The notes below the pieces were generated by a model. That model saw only the letters and a program-made list of their open reading frames with translations, searched no databases and was not told the origin of the DNA. The translations under genes and the position numbers were made by a program. A DNA stretch of 11,735 nt from positions 1-11,735 of the forward strand of contig USHL01000026.1 in NCBI GenBank assembly GCA_900554525.1. Reading direction: 5' to 3'. Positions within the stretch are counted from its first letter, which is position 1; every line of letters begins with the position of its first letter. Positions 1 to 6,294 of this stretch are shown one piece after another. This DNA comes from an uncultured Oscillospiraceae bacterium (lineage in GTDB: Bacteria; Bacillota; Clostridia; Oscillospirales; Acutalibacteraceae).

Positions 1-154
1 TAATATCTCCGACCTTCAGATGAGCTATATCACGAATGTCGGTGCAGGACAGGGCTTACTCAAAGTCGGCAGCTCCCTTGTTCCGTTTGTCAATAAGTTC
101 CCACGCAACACCGAGCTTTACAGGCTGATGACAACCAAGTTTGGGGAGGTTTAG
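1..154 (+). CDS. VirB4-type conjugal transfer ATPase, C-terminal end only
   Basis: This is the last 50 codons of a gene that begins before the window; complete codons start at base 2 and the stop is TAG at 152-154. The encoded tail (NISDLQMSYITNVGAGQG, then LLKVGSSLVPFVNKFP and a final LYRLMTTKFGEV) matches my recollection of the C-terminus of the VirB4-like ATPases of clostridial conjugative elements (CD1110-type). These cytoplasmic AAA+ ATPases power the type IV secretion channel that moves the single-stranded element DNA into a recipient. The Walker motifs lie upstream and cannot be checked. The adjacent sortase and CHAP hydrolase support the assignment. Confidence 0.8.
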   Translation, partial: NISDLQMSYITNVGAGQGLLKVGSSLVPFVNKFPRNTELYRLMTTKFGEV

Positions 155-209
155 GAACGCCAAGAGAAGCCACCAAAAGTAAATTTTTTATGTCTGTTTG
201 TCAGCCCTC

Positions 210-238
210 TTGATTTTTTGATTGACTGTTGTTATAAT
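210..238 (+). promoter_or_regulatory. Sigma-A-like promoter for the AAA/DUF4143 ATPase gene
   Basis: A -35 like TTGATT (210-215) and a consensus -10 TATAAT (233-238) are separated by 17 bases. Transcription should begin near 244-247, about 70 bases before the ATG at 319. It lies in the 164-base gap after the VirB4 gene, so the ATPase gene appears to be expressed independently of the conjugation operon. The palindrome at 238-274 begins on the last base of the -10. Confidence 0.6.
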
Positions 239-274
239 ATACTTGCATAACTCCTAGAGAGTTGTGCAAGTATA
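238..274. repeat. 16-bp palindrome over the ATPase promoter start site (operator or leader hairpin)
   Basis: The left arm TATACTTGCATAACTC (238-253) and the right arm GAGTTGTGCAAGTATA (259-274) are complementary at all positions except one T:G pair (248/264), which would be a wobble in RNA. The loop is CTAGA (254-258). The dyad spans the end of the -10 and the expected start of transcription, the classical position for a repressor site. The transcript would also carry the 3' arm and most of the hairpin, but no U-run follows, so an intrinsic terminator is unlikely. Confidence 0.6.
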
Positions 275-318
275 ATAATATAACTCCGAGGAAATAATGA
301 AAGTATGGAGGTGCTTTT

Positions 319-1779
319 ATGGCTATTGTAAGCGATGAACAGGTCATTAAGGTATTACGGCAATACAATCCGTGGTGGCGTAATCCGTCTGCAATCAAAG
401 AGGAAAGTAAACCGCAGAAGCGACTTGCCTATTATGAAGCACTCAAGATGATAAAGCATAAAACGCTCCGCCGTTTTGCGGTATTGTCTGGAGCAAGGCG
501 TGTGGGTAAGACAACGATTATGTACCAGATGATAGATAATCTGATTGACGAGGGCGTAAGTCCGAAGAACATTCTGTATGTGTCTTTTGACAATCCGATT
601 GTAAAGCTCGTCAATGTAGAAACGGTGCTTTCCATTTACGAGTCACTTTACCCTATCGAGGGAACAAAGTATATCTTCCTTGATGAAATCCAATATACGG
701 ATAATTGGGAATTGTGGATGAAAGTCATCTATGACAGCAGAAAGGATATTCGTCTGACCGCAACAGGCTCTGCAAGCCCGATACTGGAAAAAGGTGCAAC
801 GGACAGCGGAACGGGCAGATGGAGCGTCTTGAAGATACCGACAATGTCATTTTATGAGTATTGCCGTCTGCTTCAGCTTGAAGAACCGATTTTGCCAGAT
901 AGCTTAAAACTCACAAAGCTCGTGAAAATGAGCAATGCGGAGCTTGGCGACCTAATGGACAGATTTGCTCCGTTAGAGGGGCATTTCAACCGCTATCTGA
1001 TGATTGGCGGTTTCCCAGAGCTTGTATTGTCCGATGATGATATTTACGCTCAACGAATGCTTCGTGAAGATGTAGTTGATAAGGTAATCAAGCGAGATGT
1101 GCTTACCCTGTTCAATATCCGCAGTCCGCTTTTAATGGAAAAGCTGTTCTTATATCTCTGTATGAACTCAACGGAGATTTTCAGCGTAACCACGGCGGCA
1201 AAGGAATTGGAAAACACTTCGGTCAGCACGATTGACGGCTATATTGAAGCTCTTGAAATGTCTAACCTTATTTATCTGGCAAAGGCAATGGATGTGGGAA
1301 GTAAGGGAGCATTAAAGGGCAAGCCGAAAATCTTTATTGCCGACGCAGCTATCCGCAACGCCGTGTTGATGATAGATGATGTGTTATCCGATGAAAAGGA
1401 ACTCGGAGCAATGGTGGAAACCACCGTGTATAAGCATATCGTATCTTTCTATCAAGGCAGTACGGCACAGCTCGGCTATTTCAGAAAGGCAAAGGACAAC
1501 CAGAAAGAGGTTGATGTGGTGGTAGAGCTGCCCCGTGAGAAAATTCTCTGCGAGGTCAAATACCGCAACAATTCCCATATTCCTGCAACCGACGCTATTG
1601 TTGAACTTTGCAAGGACGAAAAATCAAAGGTAACAAACGCTTTTCTTGTAACAAAGCAGTTAGACGATTTTGGCATTGCAAAGCACGAAACAGCAGTACC
1701 GATTTTGCGAATACCTGCCATAGCATTTTTGTATCTGTTAGGAAAGGCAGAAGCAGACGGACAAAACGGAAAAATGTAA
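319..1779 (+). CDS. AAA ATPase with C-terminal DUF4143 (AAA_14/DUF4143 family)
   Basis: This 486-residue protein has a P-loop GARRVGKTT at residues 58-66, a Walker B-like FLDEIQ at 120-125, a sensor-1-like TGSAS at 149-153 and a GTGRW loop at 164-168, the usual layout of the AAA_14 fold. The second half matches DUF4143. Near the C-terminus an EVD (397-399) followed by CEVKYR (411-416) gives the D...E-x-K spacing of PD-(D/E)XK nuclease folds. There is no signal peptide or membrane segment, so it should be cytoplasmic. GGAGG at 306-310 precedes the ATG by 8 bases. The cellular function of this family is not established; DNA or protein remodelling is only a guess. It has its own promoter and palindrome and is followed by a terminator, so it may be an independent cassette inserted after the VirB4 gene. 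Confidence 0.8.
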   Translation: MAIVSDEQVIKVLRQYNPWWRNPSAIKEESKPQKRLAYYEALKMIKHKTLRRFAVLSGARRVGKTTIMYQMIDNLIDEGVSPKNILYVSFDNPIVKLVNVETVLSIYESLYPIEGTKYIFLDEIQYTDNWELWMKVIYDSRKDIRLTATGSASPILEKGATDSGTGRWSVLKIPTMSFYEYCRLLQLEEPILPDSLKLTKLVKMSNAELGDLMDRFAPLEGHFNRYLMIGGFPELVLSDDDIYAQRMLREDVVDKVIKRDVLTLFNIRSPLLMEKLFLYLCMNSTEIFSVTTAAKELENTSVSTIDGYIEALEMSNLIYLAKAMDVGSKGALKGKPKIFIADAAIRNAVLMIDDVLSDEKELGAMVETTVYKHIVSFYQGSTAQLGYFRKAKDNQKEVDVVVELPREKILCEVKYRNNSHIPATDAIVELCKDEKSKVTNAFLVTKQLDDFGIAKHETAVPILRIPAIAFLYLLGKAEADGQNGKM

Positions 1780-1799
1780 TATCGAAACCAATTCAGCGT

Positions 1800-1836
1800 A
1801 ACGCTCACTTTTTTACAATGTGGGCGTTCTTTTTTT
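1800..1836 (+). terminator. Intrinsic terminator or attenuator after the ATPase gene
   Basis: The arms AACGCTCAC (1800-1808) and GTGGGCGTT (1820-1828) pair with one wobble around an 11-base loop, and C plus seven T residues (1829-1836) follow. This is a standard rho-independent terminator 20 bases past the ATPase stop. Only 26 bases separate it from the next start codon, leaving no room for a separate promoter, so it may act as a partial terminator or leader attenuator for the following genes. Confidence 0.8.
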
Positions 1837-1862
1837 ACCAAAAATCGAAAGGAGAATTTTCA

Positions 1863-2267
1863 ATGTCTAATATCCGATTTCGCTCTGCAGCTCATCGGGA
1901 TTTCTTTCTGGAAATGATGAACAAGAGCAAAGTAAACGACTGTTATCACAGAGCCTTTTTCTATGTAATGGGCATTGCCGCCGAAACAAGGGCAAATATC
2001 AACCAGATGTTTGATTTTAAGACGGATTGCATTGAGCCAGAGGGTATGCACGGCGGCTGGCAGACAAGCGGTACGGTCAAGGTCTGCCACCTTGCCTTTA
2101 ACCTCTGGAACGGTTACACGGAAAAGGAAAACGGACGGTATTTTACGCCAGATGAATTATTCTGTTGTGAATATGCTCCGTACTTTGTTGAGGGTATTAA
2201 GGTAAGGTATCCCGAATATTGCAGGGATTTACCTGCACCGAAACAGCAGACTGAACATTCACGATAA
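1863..2267 (+). CDS. DUF6075-like small protein of conjugative elements
   Basis: This is a 134-residue protein beginning MSNIRFRSAAHRDFF, with a conserved-looking core containing MHGGWQTSGTVKVC and LAFNLWNGY. I recognise it as resembling the DUF6075 family found in clostridial conjugative elements; the biochemical role is unknown. No signal peptide or membrane helix is visible, so it is probably cytoplasmic. The frame stays open upstream to 1608, but that stretch lies inside the ATPase gene and crosses the terminator. The ATG at 1863 has AAAGGAG (1848-1854) eight bases before it, so I take that start. It ends 14 bases before the sortase gene, suggesting one transcript with it. The HGGW segment and several Cys/His residues are notable but do not form a metal site that I can name. 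Confidence 0.75.
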   Translation: MSNIRFRSAAHRDFFLEMMNKSKVNDCYHRAFFYVMGIAAETRANINQMFDFKTDCIEPEGMHGGWQTSGTVKVCHLAFNLWNGYTEKENGRYFTPDELFCCEYAPYFVEGIKVRYPEYCRDLPAPKQQTEHSR

Positions 2268-2281
2268 GAAAGGACGAAGCT

Positions 2282-3052
2282 ATGAAAAAATATGTAATGC
2301 AGATTTGTATTATCGCCGCCGTGTGCCTGTTAGGTGCGACGGCTTTTTGCGGTTATCACATTTATGACCATTATGCACACGAAGCGGAGCAGACAGAAGC
2401 CTTTGAGCAGATTGCCGAGGTTGTGGAGCAGGCTCAAACAGGCGAAGAAGCTCCGCAAGTTCCGCTTAACGAGGAAGAAACTATCCTGCCAGAGTACGGG
2501 GAGCTTTTCTTGCAAAATCCCGATATGGTAGGTTGGATTTCCATTGCCGGCACGAAGCTCAACTATCCTGTAATGCAGACACCGAATAATCCGAATTTCT
2601 ATCTGAAGCACAACTTTGAAAAGGCATACAGCGATTTAGGCACACCGTATATTCAAGAAAACTGCAATATCGCAGAGAGCGACAACCTTGTTATTTACGG
2701 TCATCATATCAAGGGCGGCAAAATGTTCGGAGCTTTGAATGATTACAAATCCAAGAGCTTCTATGAGGAACACAAAACCATTCTGTTTGATACGCTGACC
2801 GAGCAGGCGGAATATGAAATCGTGGCTGTATTCAAGACCGTTGCGTACAGTTCCGAGGGCTTCCGCTACTATGATTTTGTCAACGCGGAAAATGCAGAAG
2901 CATTTGACGAATATATCGCCAAATGCAAGGAGCTTGCCCTGTACGATACAGGCGTAAGTGCTGAATACGGCGACAGGCTGATTACGCTCTCTACCTGCGA
3001 ATACTCAGCACAAAACGGCAGACTTGTGGTTGTGGCGAAAAAGGTATCCTGA
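2282..3052 (+). CDS. srtB: Class B sortase, membrane-anchored transpeptidase
   Basis: The protein has 256 residues, within the usual size of class B sortases. A single N-terminal hydrophobic segment (about residues 4-24) anchors it with the catalytic domain outside. The catalytic triad is complete: His141 in YGHHIKGGKMFG, Cys239 in TLSTCEYS, and Arg247 in NGRLVVVA. The GWISIAGTKLNYPVMQ stretch before the His motif is typical of SrtB. Such enzymes cleave an NPxTN-like sorting signal and attach the protein to peptidoglycan cross-bridges. No substrate with a sorting signal is in the window. AAGGA at 2270-2274 precedes the ATG. The position between a DUF6075-like gene and the CHAP gene suggests that it anchors a surface protein of the mating apparatus; that role is inferred. 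Confidence 0.92.
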   Translation: MKKYVMQICIIAAVCLLGATAFCGYHIYDHYAHEAEQTEAFEQIAEVVEQAQTGEEAPQVPLNEEETILPEYGELFLQNPDMVGWISIAGTKLNYPVMQTPNNPNFYLKHNFEKAYSDLGTPYIQENCNIAESDNLVIYGHHIKGGKMFGALNDYKSKSFYEEHKTILFDTLTEQAEYEIVAVFKTVAYSSEGFRYYDFVNAENAEAFDEYIAKCKELALYDTGVSAEYGDRLITLSTCEYSAQNGRLVVVAKKVS

Positions 3053-3087
3053 TGTGACCGCAAAACTTCTGGGAAAGGAGGTTTTGT

Positions 3088-4794
3088 ATGGCTGATATAA
3101 AGACCAGAGATGCGGTCAAGGGTACAATTAAGACCATTGACAAGGCTGCCATTGCTTCGGAGCGTATGAAATCCGCTTATGCCAAGACAAAGGACAAGGC
3201 GGAACAGGGCTATTATGCCGATGAAAGCTCTGCTACCGAGTACGCTTCGGATAAGGTGTCCTATACCGCCGAGCGTGTGACGGAGGAAGGCGTACACCAA
3301 TTTAATAAGCAAGGTAAGAAAGGTGTGCAGACCACAAAGGAAAATATCGTCAAGGCAAAGGACGGTATTGCCGATTTTAAGACCAAACGGGCAATGAAAT
3401 CGGCAGAAAAGCGAGCTTCCAATGTTCACACTCAAACCGTGCGAACAAAAACGCAGGCAGAAAAGACAATCAAGCAGTCTGCCCGAAGTACAGGAAAGAC
3501 GATAAAATTCACGACCAAAGGTACGGTCAAATCTGCCGAGAAAAGCGTTAAGACGGCTCAATCCACCTCAAAGGCGGCTATCAAGACCGCCGAGCATACC
3601 GCAAAGACGGCACAGAAAACTGCACAGGCTTCGGTCAAGGCGGCTCAACGAGCAGCACAGGCAGCGAAAGCAACAGCAAAAGCTACCGCCCACGCCGTAA
3701 AGGTTGCAGTGAAAGCGACCATTGCGGCGGTCAAGGCGATTATTGCAGGAACAAAGGCATTGATTTCTGCGATTGCCGCAGGCGGTTGGGTTGCCGTTGT
3801 GATTATTATTGTTATTTGCCTTGTCGGTTTGCTTGTCGGTTCGGTGTTCGGTATTTTCTTTTCTGGCGAGGACTCTGGAAACGGTATGACAATGCAAACT
3901 GTTGTGAGAGAAATCAATACCGAGTACGATGCCAAACTTGATGAAACCAAGAATGGTACAGCTCACGATGTCCTTGAAATGTCGGGAAGCCGTGCGGTCT
4001 GGAAAGAGGTGCTTGCGGTTTATTCCGTCAAGACCAATACCGACCCCGACAATCCGCAGGAAGTCGCCACAATGGACGACAGCAAAAAAGAGCTTCTCAA
4101 AAACATCTTCTGGGAGATGAATGAGATAAGCTCCAGAACGGAAAGCAAGACCGAAACACAGATAACCGAGAGCGACGACGGTCACGGCAATATCATACAG
4201 ACGGAAACCACCGTTACACGCACCTATCTGTATATCACGGTTGCCCATAAGACAGCCGAGGAAATGGCTGACAAGTACAATTTCAATGCAGACCAGAGAG
4301 AACAGCTCTCCGAGCTACTTGCCGAGGAAAACAATTCGCTATGGTCGCAGGTGCTATACGGCATTTCTGGCGGCGACAGCGAGATTGTCAATGTGGCATT
4401 GTCGCAGGTCGGAAATATAGGCGGTCAGCCTTATTGGAGTTGGTACGGCTTCGAGGGGCGTGTGGAATGGTGTGCCTGCTTTGTATCTTGGTGTGCCAAT
4501 GAGTGCGGCTATATTGATACAGGCGTTATTCCGAAATTCGCAGGCTGCGTGTTAGGCTCACAATGGTTTATGGACAGAGGTCAATGGCAGGACGGCAGTT
4601 TTGAGCCGTCGGCAGGTCATATCATCTTCTTTGATTGGGAGGGCGACGGTGTGACAGACCACGTCGGAATTGTCGAGCGTGTTGAGAACGGAACAGTTTA
4701 TACCGTTGAGGGCAACTCTGGAGATACCTGCCGACAGAACAGATATGCTATCGGAAGCAGCGTAATTTACGGTTACGGTATCCCTGCCTATTAA
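3088..4794 (+). CDS. Membrane-anchored CHAP-domain peptidoglycan hydrolase of the conjugation apparatus
   Basis: This 568-residue protein has three parts. Residues 1-230 are highly basic and Ala/Lys/Thr-rich, with repeated KTAxxTAKTAQ-like units predicted to form a long helix. Residues about 233-259 form one strong transmembrane segment (VAVVIIIVICLVGLLVG). An extracellular linker then leads to a C-terminal CHAP domain with Cys462 in EWCACFVSW, His525 in DHVGIVE and Glu541/Asn543 in VEGNS as the expected catalytic residues. It probably opens peptidoglycan so the transfer channel can be assembled, the job done by the Orf14-type hydrolase in Tn916. AAAGGAGG at 3074-3081 sits six bases before the ATG. 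I recall close relatives with the same N-terminal region in Tn1549-like elements. It is probably the last gene of its operon here, since a hairpin follows. Confidence 0.9.
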   Translation: MADIKTRDAVKGTIKTIDKAAIASERMKSAYAKTKDKAEQGYYADESSATEYASDKVSYTAERVTEEGVHQFNKQGKKGVQTTKENIVKAKDGIADFKTKRAMKSAEKRASNVHTQTVRTKTQAEKTIKQSARSTGKTIKFTTKGTVKSAEKSVKTAQSTSKAAIKTAEHTAKTAQKTAQASVKAAQRAAQAAKATAKATAHAVKVAVKATIAAVKAIIAGTKALISAIAAGGWVAVVIIIVICLVGLLVGSVFGIFFSGEDSGNGMTMQTVVREINTEYDAKLDETKNGTAHDVLEMSGSRAVWKEVLAVYSVKTNTDPDNPQEVATMDDSKKELLKNIFWEMNEISSRTESKTETQITESDDGHGNIIQTETTVTRTYLYITVAHKTAEEMADKYNFNADQREQLSELLAEENNSLWSQVLYGISGGDSEIVNVALSQVGNIGGQPYWSWYGFEGRVEWCACFVSWCANECGYIDTGVIPKFAGCVLGSQWFMDRGQWQDGSFEPSAGHIIFFDWEGDGVTDHVGIVERVENGTVYTVEGNSGDTCRQNRYAIGSSVIYGYGIPAY

Positions 4795-4799
4795 AAAAG

Positions 4800-4844
4800 G
4801 GCAAAAGAAAAACCAGAGGATTTTATTCCTCTGGCTCTTTTGCC
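4800..4844. terminator. Bidirectional hairpin terminator between convergent genes
   Basis: An inner perfect stem CCAGAGGA (4813-4820) / TCCTCTGG (4827-4834) is nested in an outer GGCAAAAG (4800-4807) / CTTTTGCC (4837-4844) pairing. Read on the minus strand the inner stem is followed by TTTTTCTTTT, a strong terminator for the XRE gene. Read on the plus strand it is followed by CTCTTTT, adequate for the hydrolase gene. The right half lies inside the coding end of the XRE gene, whose stop codon is in the loop. Confidence 0.8.
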
Positions 4845-5182
4845 TTACATAGACCGTTTACGGTTGCTTCGATAACGGAAAGTTCTTTATCGTCCAAATT
4901 ATCAAGCAGTGTTTCCAAACGCCTGCGGACGGAACTTTTATTTGTTTTCTTATTTGGGAAGATATATTCGTCAACCGAAACATCAAACATTGTGATGAGT
5001 TGAATAAACAGCTCAAAGCTCGGGTGCTGACCCTCGTTTTCTACCGACTGAATATGCCTTGCAGAATAATCTACTATTTCCGCTAACTGTTCTCTGGTTA
5101 CTTTCTTGGCTTCACGGGCTTTTTTAATCGCCTGTCCTATCGGCATAAAATCGAAGTCAAAGTTATTGATTTTCTTGTCCAT
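4823..5182 (-). CDS. XRE-family helix-turn-helix repressor
   Basis: The protein has 119 residues. An HTH_3/XRE domain occupies about residues 15-70 (IGQAIKKAREAKKVTREQLAEI, then DYSARHIQSVENEGQHPSFE), with the recognition helix in SARHIQSVE. A short charged C-terminal region (RRRLETLLDNLDDKELSVIE) may serve oligomerisation. Regulators of this kind are common in clostridial conjugative elements and usually repress the divergent promoter and their own. It is the only clear minus-strand gene, convergent with the CHAP gene and divergent from the small HTH gene at 5371. On its strand an AGGTGG-type ribosome site (5190-5195) precedes the ATG at 5182. A TACAAT -10 candidate lies at 5219-5224 on the minus strand with a poor -35. 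Which operon it controls is inferred from position only. Confidence 0.88.
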   Translation of the reverse strand: MDKKINNFDFDFMPIGQAIKKAREAKKVTREQLAEIVDYSARHIQSVENEGQHPSFELFIQLITMFDVSVDEYIFPNKKTNKSSVRRRLETLLDNLDDKELSVIEATVNGLCKAKEPEE

Positions 5183-5236
5183 AAGCTCACCACCTGTACT
5201 CGTTTCTTCTACCCTTATATTGTACAGAAATGTAGC

Positions 5237-5300
5237 CTCTTATTAAACGATGTGAAATCTCTTATAAATAGAGATAATATTTCTTGTTACAAGAGATAAG
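5237..5300. promoter_or_regulatory. Operator cluster between the divergent regulator genes
   Basis: The stretch holds CTCTTAT at 5237-5243 and 5259-5265, an inverted pair ATCTCT (5257-5262) / AGAGAT (5270-5275), a further AGAGAT (5292-5297), and a perfect 13-base palindrome TCTTGTTACAAGA (5282-5294). Repeated half-sites between a repressor gene and a divergent promoter are what an XRE repressor operator looks like. That the XRE protein at 4823-5182 binds here is an inference. The rest of the 5183-5370 gap contains only promoter and ribosome-site sequences. Confidence 0.55.
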
Positions 5301-5317
5301 AATTCATATTTACATAC

Positions 5318-5346
5318 TTGTATTCTTCGAATAAACGAAGTATAAT
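5318..5346 (+). promoter_or_regulatory. Promoter for the small HTH gene and the two-component genes
   Basis: TTGTAT (5318-5323) and a consensus TATAAT (5341-5346) are 17 bases apart. A palindrome TATTCTTCG (5321-5329) / CGAAGTATA (5336-5344), with one mismatch, covers the spacer and part of the -10. A regulator bound there would block polymerase. No other convincing promoter lies before the response regulator gene, so this one probably drives 5371-7369. Confidence 0.65.
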
Positions 5347-5370
5347 ATATTATTATATTGGAGGTGCGAT

Positions 5371-5547
5371 ATGGATTATATTACCACGAAAGAAGCTGCC
5401 ATTAAATGGGGTATCTCAGATAGACGAGTTTTGCAATATTGTAATGATAATCGGATAGATAGAGCAGTTAAAATGAGTAATGTTTGGCTGATACCTAAAG
5501 ATGCGAAAAAGCCTGCTGATGGGCGATTTAAGAATGGAGATGTGTGA
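5371..5547 (+). CDS. Small excisionase/MerR-like helix-turn-helix protein
   Basis: A 58-residue protein begins MDYITTKEAAIKWGISDRRV and continues to VKMSNVWLIPKDAKKPADGR before the TGA at 5545-5547. TTKEAAIKWGISDRRVLQYC forms a winged-helix HTH like those of excisionase/MerR-type small DNA-binding proteins, and the W-LIP-DAKKPADGR ending is a signature I recall from many short clostridial proteins. GGAGGTG at 5360-5366 lies four bases before the ATG, and a good promoter sits just upstream. It is the first gene of the operon containing the two-component system, 48 bases before the response regulator. It could be an excision factor for the element or an auxiliary regulator; the sequence does not decide. 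Confidence 0.8.
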   Translation: MDYITTKEAAIKWGISDRRVLQYCNDNRIDRAVKMSNVWLIPKDAKKPADGRFKNGDV

Positions 5548-5595
5548 TTTTGACGATATTACGGGAGCTATACCAGAACAAAAGGAGTATAGGCG

Positions 5596-6294
5596 ATGAA
5601 TGAAAAAATTTTAGTTGTAGATGATGAAAAAGAAATAGCAGACTTACTTGAAGTCTACTTGAAAAACGACAATTACACTGTTTATAAATATTACAGCGGT
5701 ATTGAAGCATTGAAATGTATTGAAGAAACAGAGATTGATTTAGCCATACTGGATATTATGCTGCCTGATATAGACGGATTTCGTATTTGTCAAAAAATCA
5801 GAGAAAAGTTTTATTTCCCCGTTATTATGCTTACTGCTAAAATTGAAGACGGGGATAAAATAATGGGGCTTACGATAGGTGCTGATGATTATATTACAAA
5901 GCCCTTTAATCCTTTGGAAGTTGTTGCAAGAGTAAAGACACAGTTAAGGCGTTATCAAAAGTATAATAATCCCGTACAAAATCAGCCTTTTCAAAAAAGC
6001 GAATATGATATTAGAGGATTGATTATCAACAAAGATACTCATAAATGCTCTTTGTTTGGGAAAGAGGTATCGCTAACCCCTATTGAGTTTTCAATTCTTT
6101 GGTATTTGTGCGAACATCAAGGAAAAGTGATTTCCTCCGAAGAACTATTTGAAAATGTATGGAAAGAAAAATATCTTGATAACAACAACACAGTAATGGC
6201 ACATATTGGACGGCTTAGGGGAAAATTAAATGAGCCAGCCAAAAAGCCAAAATTTATTAAAACAGTTTGGGGGATAGGTTATGAAATTGAATAA
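5596..6294 (+). CDS. VanR-like OmpR-family response regulator
   Basis: This 232-residue protein has a receiver domain with acidic residues Asp9-Asp10 (VVDDE), phospho-acceptor Asp53 (LAILDIMLP), Thr80 (MLTAK) and Lys102 (ITKPF). A winged-helix DNA-binding domain covers about residues 130-230 (LTPIEFSILWYLCEHQGKVISSEELF, ending TVWGIGYEIE). Stretches such as EIADLLEVYLKNDNYTV and LTIGADDYITKPF closely resemble the VanR regulators of glycopeptide-resistance operons. AAAGGAG at 5581-5587 precedes the ATG. The gene overlaps the kinase gene by 14 bases, implying translational coupling. It should bind the three TCGTA-type boxes at 7364-7397 and activate the transporter operon. No such boxes are seen before its own gene, so autoregulation as in vanRS of Tn1546 is not evident. 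Confidence 0.9.
   Translation: MNEKILVVDDEKEIADLLEVYLKNDNYTVYKYYSGIEALKCIEETEIDLAILDIMLPDIDGFRICQKIREKFYFPVIMLTAKIEDGDKIMGLTIGADDYITKPFNPLEVVARVKTQLRRYQKYNNPVQNQPFQKSEYDIRGLIINKDTHKCSLFGKEVSLTPIEFSILWYLCEHQGKVISSEELFENVWKEKYLDNNNTVMAHIGRLRGKLNEPAKKPKFIKTVWGIGYEIE

Larger units (their letters stand above)
1..5182. mobile_element. Segment of a Tn1549/CTn-like conjugative element (backbone part)
   Basis: The order VirB4 C-terminus, DUF6075-like protein, class B sortase, CHAP hydrolase with an Ala/Lys/Thr-rich N-terminus, and a small XRE regulator is one I recall from integrative conjugative elements of Clostridia related to Tn1549 and the C. difficile CTns. Neither element end, integrase nor attachment site lies in the window, so the limits given are only the visible backbone stretch. 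The AAA/DUF4143 gene at 319-1779 may be an insertion into this backbone. The cargo to the right (5371 onward) is probably carried by the same element but this cannot be proved here. Confidence 0.7.

Noticed and set aside
1608..1862. N-terminal extension of the DUF6075-like protein
   Set aside because: The extension is out-of-frame reading of the ATPase gene plus the terminator; a strong ribosome site precedes the ATG at 1863.
2869..3561. A 230-residue open frame on the minus strand
   Set aside because: It overlaps the sortase and hydrolase genes in antisense; low-complexity Ser/Leu/Cys content reflects the repeat-rich codons of the opposite strand.
3568..4248. A 226-residue open frame on the minus strand
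   Set aside because: It lies antisense to the CHAP hydrolase gene, has a Cys/Arg-rich composition typical of shadow frames, and has no ribosome site or family match.
5550..5578. TTGACG as a -35 for a separate response-regulator promoter
   Set aside because: The nearest -10-like TATACC is only 13 bases away, too close for a usable promoter.
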